Shown: positions 57,786-64,000 of the stretch, in pieces
Numbering within the stretch: position 1 is the first letter of the stretch
Layout of the letters: each line of letters starts with the position of its first letter
Origin: DASYTH01 sp035762905
GTDB taxonomy: Bacteria; Actinomycetota; Actinomycetes; Mycobacteriales; Pseudonocardiaceae
Direction of reading: 5' to 3'
Assembly: GCF_035762905.1 (NCBI RefSeq)
Contig: NZ_DASUCC010000097.1
Coordinates: forward strand, 248,001-312,000
DNA: 64,000 nucleotides
Notes under the pieces: model-generated
Databases searched by the model: none
Seen by the model: the letters and a program-made list of their open reading frames with translations, nothing else
Told to the model about the DNA's origin: nothing
Translations under genes and position numbers: made by a program

Positions 57786-58758
57786 CCCGCAGCACCACCT
57801 TGCCGAACGGGTGCCCCTGTTCCATCAGGCGGTGCGCGTCGGCCGCTCGCTGTACCGGCAGCACCTCGTGCACCACGGGCCGCACCGCGCCGCTCTCGAT
57901 CAGTGGCCAGAGATTCTCGGTGACCGCGGTGGTGATCGCGCCCTTCTCCGGCACCGGCCGGTAACGCAGCCCGGTGGCGGTCACGCTGGCGCACTTGCCG
58001 AGCAGAGCGCCGAGGTTCACCGCACCCTTGGCGCCACCCTGCATCCCGATGACCACCAGCCGGCCGTGCCTGGCCAGCACGTCGACGTTGCGCTCCAGGT
58101 AGGCCGCGCCCATGTTGTCCAGCACCACGTCGGCGCCGCGGCCGTCGGTCGCCTTGCGCACCTCGGCCACGAAGTCCTGGTCCCGGTAGTTGATCAGCAG
58201 GTCCGCACCCAGCTCGGCGCACCGGGCCAGCCGCTCGTCATCGCCCGCGGTGACCGCGACGGTCGCGCCGAGCGCCTTGCCCACCTGGATCGCGTGCGTG
58301 CCGATCCCGCCGGCGCCGCCGTGCACCAGCAGCACCTCGCCCACCCCGAGACGAGCTACCAGCACCAGGTTCGACCAGACGGTGCAGGCGACCTCCGGCA
58401 GGCTGCCCGCGGTCACCAGGTCCATCGCGGCGGGCACCGGCATCAGTTGGACCGCGGGCACGGTGACCCGTTCGGCGTAACCGCCGCCGGCCAGCAGCGC
58501 GCACACCGGCTCGCCGACCGTCCAGTCCGAAACTTCGGGCCCCAGCGCGGCGATCGTGCCCGAGCACTCCAGCCCGAGCACGTCCGGCGCGCCCGGCGGT
58601 GGCGGATAGAACCCCTGGCGCTGCAACAGGTCCGCCCGGTTCACCGCGCTCGCCGCGACATCGATCAGCACCTCGCCGGGGCCCGGCTCGGGATCGTCCC
58701 GTTCGGCCCAGGTCAGGACGTCGGGTCCGCCCGGCTCGGTCATCGTGATCGCGTGCAT
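57778..58758 (-). CDS. NADPH:quinone reductase-like MDR oxidoreductase
   Basis: 326 residues, zinc-free medium-chain dehydrogenase. Phrases: AASAVNRADLLQRQGFYPPP, VLGLECSGTIAALG, nucleotide loop LLVHGGAGGIGTHAIQVGKA (about 142-161) and LRYRPVPEKGAITTAV. Likely reduces quinones or enones. Equivalent to Rv3777 by context. ATG with TAGGGT 6 nt upstream. Confidence 0.9.
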   Translation of the reverse strand: MHAITMTEPGGPDVLTWAERDDPEPGPGEVLIDVAASAVNRADLLQRQGFYPPPPGAPDVLGLECSGTIAALGPEVSDWTVGEPVCALLAGGGYAERVTVPAVQLMPVPAAMDLVTAGSLPEVACTVWSNLVLVARLGVGEVLLVHGGAGGIGTHAIQVGKALGATVAVTAGDDERLARCAELGADLLINYRDQDFVAEVRKATDGRGADVVLDNMGAAYLERNVDVLARHGRLVVIGMQGGAKGAVNLGALLGKCASVTATGLRYRPVPEKGAITTAVTENLWPLIESGAVRPVVHEVLPVQRAADAHRLMEQGHPFGKVVLRVS

Positions 58759-58764
58759 GGCCCG

Positions 58765-58770
58765 ACCCTA
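58765..58770 (-). promoter_or_regulatory. -10 element of the quinone reductase gene (leaderless)
   Basis: TAGGGT on the minus strand, 6 nt before ATG 58758. Confidence 0.5.
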
Positions 58771-58923
58771 ACGGGACGCATCCGGCACCCGACGAATAAC
58801 AGTACGAAAGGAGGTATTGACCAGGCGCGATTATGTCGAAAGGGTGACCATCGCCGGTTTTGTGGCGATCGGGATCGGGGCGGTCGACCACCGGCAACCG
58901 ACCCGATATGAAGGGGAAGCTAC

Positions 58924-60492
58924 ATGCCCTCTCTCACGACCTCACGAAAGTTGGTGGTTGCCGGCCTCGCGGCGGCCGCCGGCCTCGTATTCACAGCAGT
59001 ACCAGCGTCGGCCCAGGCGGAGCTGCCGGACGGGCCGGCGCTCGCCAGGAACCTGGCGCGCAAGGTGACGATCAGCCAGATCAACCGGCATCTGATCGCC
59101 TTCCAGCGGTTCGCCGACCGGGTGGGCGGCAACGGCACCCGGGTGGCCAGCAGCCCCGGACACGAGGCGTCGGCCGAATACATCGCGACCAAGCTGGAGA
59201 CCGCCGGATTCGTCGTGACCCGGCAGGAGTTCCCCTTCGTCTTCACGCAGACGCTGGCCGAGTCGCTGTCGGTGGCCGGCACGGCCGTGGACATCGACAT
59301 CATGACCTACAGCCCGTCCACGCCGGTCGGGGGAATCACCGCTCCGCTCGCGGTGATCCCGTCGGACGGCACCCCGGGCTGTGAGGCGGCGGACTTCCCG
59401 GCATCCGTGGCCGGCAAGATCGTGCTGGTCCAGCGCGGCGCCTGCACGTTCGCCATCAAGCAGGCCAACGCCGCCAACGCCGGCGCGGTCGGCGCGATCA
59501 TCTACAACAACGCCCCCGGCCCGCTGGCCGGAACGCTCGGCGACCCGGCCGCTGGCCGGATCCCGACCGGCGGCATCACCACCGCCGCCGGCGAGGCACT
59601 GATCGCCCAGGCCGGCGCGAGCACCACGCTCGAGCTGCGCGCCCTGCGCGAGGACCGGACCTCGTACAACGTGATCGCCGAGACGCAGACCGGCCGGCAC
59701 GACAACGTGGTGATGGCCGGAGCGCACCTGGACAGCGTGGTCGACGGACCGGGCATCAACGACAACGGTTCGGGCAGCGCGGCGCTGCTGGAGACGGCGC
59801 TGCAGTTGGGCAGCCGGCCCCGCGTGAACAACGCGGTCCGATTCGCCTGGTGGAGCGCCGAGGAGTTCGGTCTGATCGGCTCCGAGTTCTACGTGACCTC
59901 GCTCGACTTCGAGGAGCAGCTCAACATCGCGCTGTACCTGAACTTCGACATGATCGGCTCGCCGAACGCGGCGCGGTTCGTCTACGACGGCGACAACTCC
60001 GACGGCGTCGGCGCCGGGCCGGGTCCGTTCGGCTCCGCCCAGATCGAAGGTGCCTTCGTCGACTTCCTCACCGCCACCGGCGTTGAGACCGAAGGCACCG
60101 ACTTCACCGGCCGCTCCGACTACGGCGAGTTCATCAACCAGGGCATCCCCGCCGGCGGTCTCTTCACCGGCGCCGAAGGCGTCAAGACCGAAGCCCAGGC
60201 CGAGAAGTGGGGCGGCGTCGCCGGCCTCTCCTACGACCCGTGCTACCACCAGGCCTGCGACAACCTCGGCAACCTCGACCGCGTCGCCCTGGACAGCAAC
60301 GCCGACGCCATGGCCTGGGTCGCCGCGACCTACGCGATCAGCACCGAGGACATCAACGGCATCCCGCCGGACGCCTCCGCGCGCACGGTCGCCATGTCCA
60401 AGGCCACCAACGCCAAGACCCGCCTAGCCGCAACCATCGCCGCCCTCAACGCCGGCCCCCACGACAACGACCACCACTTCATCACCCAATAA
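58924..60492 (+). CDS. Secreted M28 zinc aminopeptidase with PA domain
   Basis: 522 residues: Sec signal peptide (1-30, ASA-QA), M28 catalytic fold interrupted by a protease-associated domain (about 130-235, KIVLVQRGACTFAIKQANA). Two-zinc ligands: His in GAHLDSVVDGPG, Asp in INDNGSGSA, Glu pair in WWSAEEFGLIG, Asp in YLNFDMIGSP and His in CYHQACD. Similar to Streptomyces griseus aminopeptidase; releases N-terminal hydrophobic residues outside the cell. Start has AGGGGA upstream. A strong terminator follows. Confidence 0.94.
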   Translation: MPSLTTSRKLVVAGLAAAAGLVFTAVPASAQAELPDGPALARNLARKVTISQINRHLIAFQRFADRVGGNGTRVASSPGHEASAEYIATKLETAGFVVTRQEFPFVFTQTLAESLSVAGTAVDIDIMTYSPSTPVGGITAPLAVIPSDGTPGCEAADFPASVAGKIVLVQRGACTFAIKQANAANAGAVGAIIYNNAPGPLAGTLGDPAAGRIPTGGITTAAGEALIAQAGASTTLELRALREDRTSYNVIAETQTGRHDNVVMAGAHLDSVVDGPGINDNGSGSAALLETALQLGSRPRVNNAVRFAWWSAEEFGLIGSEFYVTSLDFEEQLNIALYLNFDMIGSPNAARFVYDGDNSDGVGAGPGPFGSAQIEGAFVDFLTATGVETEGTDFTGRSDYGEFINQGIPAGGLFTGAEGVKTEAQAEKWGGVAGLSYDPCYHQACDNLGNLDRVALDSNADAMAWVAATYAISTEDINGIPPDASARTVAMSKATNAKTRLAATIAALNAGPHDNDHHFITQ

Positions 60493-60509
60493 CCCCCAAC
60501 CCCAACGAG

Positions 60510-60543
60510 AAGGACGCCTTCCCCCCAGAAGGCGTCCTTTCTC
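60510..60543 (+). terminator. Rho-independent terminator after the M28 peptidase
   Basis: AAGGACGCCTT / AAGGCGTCCTT, an 11-bp perfect stem around an 8-nt C-rich loop, then TTTCTC. Eighteen bp after the stop codon. Confidence 0.88.
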
Positions 60544-60633
60544 ATCTCCGTCCCATCCCCATCCCCACTCCACCGCAACCAACACAACCTCGCGCCACCG
60601 TTTCCAGCACCCGAGCCACCGTCTCCAGTCCGG

Positions 60634-61268
60634 CGAGTTGCCGTTTCGAGCACCCGAGTCGCCATCTCCGACACCCAGCACCACAACTTGCCCAGACGGC
60701 GAATGGGGACCACATTGGTCGGTCCCCGGCGGCTCCCGTGGGAACCCCAGGCCCCAGCCTTGCCCAGCCCGCGAGTTGCCGTTTCGGGCACCCGTGTCGC
60801 CGTCTCCGGTCCCGCGAGTTGCCGTTTCGGGCACCCGGGGGCCGCCATCTCCGACACCCAGCCCCACAACTTGCCCAGGCGGCCAAAGGTGACCACATTG
60901 GTCGGTCCCCGGCCGTGCCGTGGGCACCCCAGGCCCAGCCTTGCCCTGGCCGCGAGTTGCCGTTTCGGGCACCCGTGTCGCCGTCTCCGGTCCGGCGAGT
61001 TGCTGTTCCCGGCACCTGAGTTGCCGTCTCGGACACTCCAGGCCCACAAACTTGCCAGGCGGCCAAGGTGACCACATTGGTCAGTCCCCGGCCGCTCCCG
61101 TGGAACGTCGGGCCCAGCCTCGCCAGCCCGCGAGTTGCCGTTCGGGCACCCGGGCCGCCGTCTCCGACACCCAGCACCACAACTTACCCAGGCGGCCAGT
61201 GTTGACCACATTGGTCGGGTTCCCGGCGGCTCCCGTGGGAACCCCGGACCCCAGCCTTGCCCTGCCCG
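60634..61268. repeat. Intergenic repeat array: four long and two short units
   Basis: Long units 60634-60771, 60815-60952, 60996-61130 and 61131-61268 (135-138 bp) and short units 60772-60814 and 60953-60995 (43 bp) all begin CGAGTTGCCG or a near variant. Each long unit adds a CCACAACTTGCCCAGGCGGC-like segment and the inverted repeat GACCA-CAT-TGGTC (at 60708, 60891, 61070 and 61204). Copies differ by scattered base changes and 1-3 nt indels that break frame, so the array is not coding. The array fills most of the gene-free gap 60544-61359; a degenerate short unit seems to precede it. Confidence 0.85.
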
Positions 61269-61359
61269 CGAGTTGCCGAACCCGGTAACCGAATCACCGA
61301 TTCCGGCAGCTGTGTCGCCGATCGGAGCGCGGCCAATCGCCGCTTCCGCGCCCCGAGGC

Positions 61360-62277
61360 TCAGCCCAGGTTGTTGGTGTCGAACGTGTTGCAGGAGTTGG
61401 GGTCGCCGCTCTGGATGCCGATCCTGAACCAGCGTTCGCGCTGGGCGGAGCTGCCATGGGTGAACTGGCTCTCGTCCACCCGGCCGCCACCGAGCTCACG
61501 CTGGATGTAGTCATCGCCGATCTTGCCCGCGGTGTCCAGGGCACGGGCGATGTCGTTCTCGGTGATGGTCCGGATCAGCGGCTTGCCGCCCTTGTCCACC
61601 GGAGTGGTGGTGGCGTGGTTGGCCCAGACGCCGGCGTAGCAGTCGGCCTGAAGTTCGAGCCGCACGGAGTCAGAGTTGGGGCCGCTGCCCTCGCGGACCC
61701 GGTTGGACGTACCGAGGAGGTTCTGCACGTGGTGGCCGTACTCGTGGGCGAGCACGTAGGCCTCGGCGAAGGTCCCGCCCTGGGTGCCGAAGCGCGAGGT
61801 CAGCTCCTGGAAGAACGCCAGGTCGATGTACACCTCGGAGTCCCCGGGGCAGTAGAACGGCCCCACGTCCGAGGTGGCGCTGCCGCACGCGGTGTTGACC
61901 CCGCCGCGGAAGAAGTTGGTCGGCGCGGGCTCGTAGGTCAGGTTCGCGCGGGCGAACGAGTCCTCCCAGTAGGCCTGGATCGAGTTGATGATGGCCACGA
62001 CCGCACAGTCGTGGTTGGTGTTCGCGTCCTTGCCGGTCTTGCACTCGCTGGCCAGTTCGGTGTTGTTGACCCGCTCGCCGGAAGCCACGTCGCCGGTGCT
62101 CAGCGGTACGCCGGCCCCCACCCCGCCGAACTGGGACAGGACGAAGTAGAGAATCGCGCCGACGATGCCGAGGCCACCGCCACCGAGCGCGACCCGGCTG
62201 CCGATGCCCCCACCACCTGAGCCGCGGAGGTCCTCCACCTGCGAGGTATCGAGTGAGACGTCTTCGTTGAACTCCAC
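61360..62277 (-). CDS. YpfJ/KPN_02809-family neutral zinc metallopeptidase
   Basis: 305 residues: short cytoplasmic start, Gly-rich stretch and one membrane segment (about 30-50), then a zincin domain. Zinc motif AYVLAHEYGHHVQNLLG (about 178-194) with a downstream Glu in RLELQADCYAGVWA. Also YCPGDSEVYIDLAFF. Function unknown in the family. GTG start with TAAGGT 6 nt upstream. Confidence 0.92.
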   Translation of the reverse strand: MEFNEDVSLDTSQVEDLRGSGGGGIGSRVALGGGGLGIVGAILYFVLSQFGGVGAGVPLSTGDVASGERVNNTELASECKTGKDANTNHDCAVVAIINSIQAYWEDSFARANLTYEPAPTNFFRGGVNTACGSATSDVGPFYCPGDSEVYIDLAFFQELTSRFGTQGGTFAEAYVLAHEYGHHVQNLLGTSNRVREGSGPNSDSVRLELQADCYAGVWANHATTTPVDKGGKPLIRTITENDIARALDTAGKIGDDYIQRELGGGRVDESQFTHGSSAQRERWFRIGIQSGDPNSCNTFDTNNLG

Positions 62278-62283
62278 ATCTGA

Positions 62284-62289
62284 ACCTTA
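62284..62289 (-). promoter_or_regulatory. -10 element of the YpfJ-type gene (leaderless)
   Basis: TAAGGT on the minus strand, 6 nt before GTG 62277; it lies just downstream of the minus-strand terminator. Confidence 0.5.
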
Positions 62290-62320
62290 AGGCCTGTCAC
62301 CCGTTCGTGTGAGTTCACGC

Positions 62321-62368
62321 AAAAAGCACCTGGGTGTGGCGTGCTCCCATGGCGGCCACACCCAGGTG
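62321..62368 (-). terminator. Rho-independent terminator on the minus strand
   Basis: Perfect 14-bp stem (62327-62340 with 62355-62368, arm CACCTGGGTGTGGC) and a 14-nt loop. Read on the minus strand it is followed by GCTTTTTGCG; on the plus strand no T-tract follows. It would stop transcripts entering the YpfJ-type gene from the right. Confidence 0.75.
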
Positions 62369-62843
62369 TCATAGCGTTACGTAGTGGCTAACGCGGCCGA
62401 CCGGGCCGGCGTGGAACCCCACCAGTGCGTCTGAGACGTCACCCAACGAGGGGCTCAACATCGTCGACGTGCACGACGAGAGATGCGTGGGCGCACACGT
62501 GCACTCGTAGACCCGGCTACCCGCTGTTCGCGATCACGGCTGGTTCGATGGTCTCGCCTCAGCCGCGGGATTGCAGCTCTTCGTCAACCACTACGCCGGT
62601 GTTCAGCTCATCCACGGCACCACCTGATCCTCTCTCGACGGACCGGCTGCGATCTGGGTGCTCCGGCCGGTGCGCCCGGTTCGCATCGGGCCAGCCGTCG
62701 TCATCAAATATGCCCTGAGCGGAGTCGTGTCACAAGCTTCTCACCGGTCCTGAACTGGTGAAATCCGCTGCCACTGTCCGAAGCGGACATCCGACCGGGC
62801 GGCGGCGCGGTGCCCTGGTCGGGTAATTCGGAGGATCCTGTGA
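62369..62843. other. Gene-free stretch of lower GC
   Basis: No reading frame here looks coding on either strand. GC is about 60-65 % by hand count over two 60-bp lines, lower than the neighbours. Because a minus-strand terminator closes it on the left, an untranslated minus-strand transcript or a decayed gene is possible; nothing specific is recognised. Confidence 0.4.
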
Positions 62844-62857
62844 GTTAACCGCTTAAC
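62844..62857. promoter_or_regulatory. Inverted repeat at the marR promoter
   Basis: GTTAA-CCGC-TTAAC, perfect 5-bp arms, overlapping the -10 of the marR gene. Likely autoregulatory operator. Confidence 0.55.
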
Positions 62858-62859
62858 CT
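62854..62859 (+). promoter_or_regulatory. -10 element of the marR-type gene (leaderless)
   Basis: TAACCT, 6 nt before GTG 62866. Confidence 0.5.
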
Positions 62860-62865
62860 TGTGAT

Positions 62866-63339
62866 GTGACCTCTGCGAGCACCGAGCCCCGGTGGCTCGA
62901 TCCGGCCGAGATGCGGGCGTGGCGTGCCTACATCCTCGGCACCGAGTTGCTGCGCCAACAGCTGCACCGTGAGTTGCAGGACGCTCACAGCATGACGATC
63001 GCCGACTACGAGGTGCTGGTACAGCTCTCCGAGCGGTCCGACTGGCGGATGCGGATGACCCAGCTCGCCGGCCGGATCGCCTCGTCCAAGAGCCGCCTGT
63101 CGCACCAGATCGCCCGGATGGAGAAGGCCGGCCTGGTGCGCCGGGTCGACTGCGCCGACGACGCCCGCGGGGTCATGGCCGAGCTGACCGACAAGGGCAT
63201 GGAGCAGCTCCGCGCCGCAGCCCCCACCCACGTCAACGGGGTCCGCGAGCACCTCGTCGACCTGATCACCCAGGACGAGCAGGAGCTGCTCGCCGCCATC
63301 TTCGAACGCGTCCACAAACACCTGGACCAACTCAACTGA
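62866..63339 (+). CDS. MarR-family transcriptional regulator
   Basis: 157 residues, typical MarR length. Dimerisation helix PAEMRAWRAYILGTELLRQQ, winged HTH SMTIADYEVLVQLSE, then MRMTQLAGRIASSKSRLSHQ (recognition) and the wing VRRVDCADDARGVMAELTDKG. No divergent or downstream target gene is adjacent, so besides probable autoregulation the target is unknown. Confidence 0.9.
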   Translation: MTSASTEPRWLDPAEMRAWRAYILGTELLRQQLHRELQDAHSMTIADYEVLVQLSERSDWRMRMTQLAGRIASSKSRLSHQIARMEKAGLVRRVDCADDARGVMAELTDKGMEQLRAAAPTHVNGVREHLVDLITQDEQELLAAIFERVHKHLDQLN

Positions 63340-63364
63340 TCCACTGACTACCCTTGTCCCCCAT

Positions 63365-63449
63365 GGAGGCGTGGCAGAGCGGCCGAATGCACCTGTCTTG
63401 AAAACAGGAGACCTTCACGGGTCCGGGGGTTCAAATCCCTCCGCCTCCG
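63365..63449 (+). tRNA. tRNA-Ser (anticodon TGA)
   Basis: 85-nt class II tRNA. Acceptor GGAGGCG pairs with CGCCTCC, discriminator G at 63449. Anticodon stem CCTGT/ACAGG encloses loop CTTGAAA with TGA at 63399-63401; a long variable arm and GGTTCAAAT T-loop follow. CCA is not encoded. Reads UCA codons. Confidence 0.96.
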
Positions 63450-63880
63450 CTTTGGCTGAGCAGCTGAAACGCACGGATCCGCCAGGCCGGCGAATACCGC
63501 GCAGTCTCTTCCGCTCAAGGCGACTAGGTCCAAGTCACGGTCCGTCGACTGTGGATCTGGGGTTTCGTATGCGCGACTTACGAGTCAGTGGCGGCGACGA
63601 GGTAGGTTCGGGGCCACGGCGCGGGTGCGGGCGGGGGAGGCGGACAGAGCGTCTTTGGATCAGGTCGGAACGCCGGGTCGCGGTCGACGCGCGGGAAACG
63701 TGCGATCGGAGCGGGGTCTGCGCGGAGGTTGGAAGCCACGGTCGAGGCGGCCAGCATCGCCGCGGCGCTCCGGTCACGCGGGGCCGGTAATCCGGAGAGC
63801 ACGCCCGCGAGCACCGACAACCGGCGGCGACCTGGACAGCGACGTCGTCGGGACCGCGCGTCTACCGAACGGTCGACGGG
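63450..63880. other. Mostly gene-free stretch after tRNA-Ser
   Basis: No convincing promoter, repeat of the tRNA end or integrase gene is seen. One weak minus-strand frame lies inside (63578-63820). Confidence 0.4.
63578..63820 (-). CDS. Doubtful small hypothetical protein
   Basis: 80 codons: an Ala/Leu-rich start (SVLAGVLSGLPAPRDRSAAA) and a Pro-rich middle. Composition is compatible with coding but no family, ribosome site or -10 supports it. Confidence 0.2.
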   Translation of the reverse strand: MSVLAGVLSGLPAPRDRSAAAMLAASTVASNLRADPAPIARFPRVDRDPAFRPDPKTLCPPPPPAPAPWPRTYLVAATDS

Positions 63881-64000
63881 TTAGGTCTGGGCTTTTGCCG
63901 CTCGGGCGGCGATTCGGGCGCGCACTTCGGGGCGGCGCAGTGGGGGGACGGTCGTGGGGGGTTGGCGGCGCTCTGGGAGGGCGGCGAGCAGGCGGGTGGT
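63881..64000 (-). CDS. C-terminal fragment of a gene cut by the right edge
   Basis: 39 codons ending TAA at 63881-63883. The tail (PLRRPEVRARIAARAAKAQT) is Arg/Ala-rich and frame-consistent, but too short to identify. Confidence 0.35.
   Translation of the reverse strand, partial: TTRLLAALPERRQPPTTVPPLRRPEVRARIAARAAKAQT

Noticed and set aside
60634..61268. CRISPR array or repetitive protein gene
   Set aside because: Units are long and contiguous without spacers; indels and stops break every frame between copies.
60330..61544. A 404-codon minus-strand frame crossing the repeat array
   Set aside because: It runs through the terminator and antisense to the M28 end, has no domain, and the repeats shift frame relative to each other.
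63365..63880. Prophage or integrative element at tRNA-Ser
   Set aside because: No integrase gene and no second copy of the tRNA 3' end within the window.

Overview
The window comes from a high-GC actinobacterium that builds a mycobacterial-type arabinogalactan cell wall. It carries both galactofuranosyltransferases (GlfT1, GlfT2), UDP-galactopyranose mutase, the Wzm/Wzt galactan exporter, the proteasome activator Bpa, an F420/FMN split-barrel protein, a DevR-type regulator and WXG100/YbaB type VII-linked genes. This fits Pseudonocardiales (Pseudonocardiaceae) best. No mycolate gene is visible, so Mycobacteriales is less likely. The block qor - class V aminotransferase - bpa - wzm/wzt/glfT1 recalls the Rv3777-Rv3783 region of M. 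tuberculosis, and pheA - minigluzincin - septum protein recalls Rv3835-Rv3838 (synteny from memory).

Layout. 0-8.2 kb: arginine deiminase (cut by the left edge), a DM13 protein, a split LigD (ligase and polymerase as separate genes), a CPBP protease, a PPOX protein, methionine aminopeptidase, a small XRE regulator, an iron-box-controlled DUF2470 protein and a CapA lipoprotein. 8.8-12.8 kb: homogentisate (tyrosine) catabolism, with hmgA divergent from an operon of an unknown protein, fumarylacetoacetase and an IclR regulator. 12.8-18.5 kb: P450, TMEM165-type transporter, a DevS/DevR-like two-component pair, pantothenate kinase and a macro-domain protein. 18.6-28 kb: pheA, NAT, a lipoprotein, SigD-like sigma factor, YbdK-type ligase, AurF-type diiron protein, RtcB, a minigluzincin and a septum-formation protein. 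26.7-29.0 kb: a three-gene operon resembling E. coli yjfM-yjfC-yjfL. 29.0-33.8 kb: a complete galactose oxidase with two CBM32 domains, divergent from a GH25 lysozyme with LGFP repeats. 33.8-47.8 kb: envelope-glycan genes including GlfT2 and Glf. 47.8-52.3 kb: a polymorphic toxin operon (YbaB-like, WXG-like, toxin, immunity) followed by an orphan toxin/immunity cassette. 52.4-58.8 kb: GlfT1, Wzt, Wzm, a zinc-finger-like protein, Bpa, the lysine-less aminotransferase and a quinone reductase. 58.9-64 kb: M28 aminopeptidase, a strong terminator, a 640-bp intergenic repeat array, a YpfJ-type metalloprotease, a MarR regulator, tRNA-Ser(TGA) and a cut gene at the right edge.

Two features stand out. 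First, the toxin locus: the full-length toxin/immunity pair and a shorter orphan pair are homologous in both partners. They are joined by two identical 74-bp repeats, each encoding a 25-codon micro-ORF, and every stop/start junction in the chain overlaps by four bases. Second, promoters: at 21 genes a TANNNT -10 hexamer ends 6-8 nt before the chosen start codon, which implies widespread leaderless transcription. In one place two such promoters lie back to back in 28 bp.

All protein assignments rest on motif recognition by eye; no searches were run.
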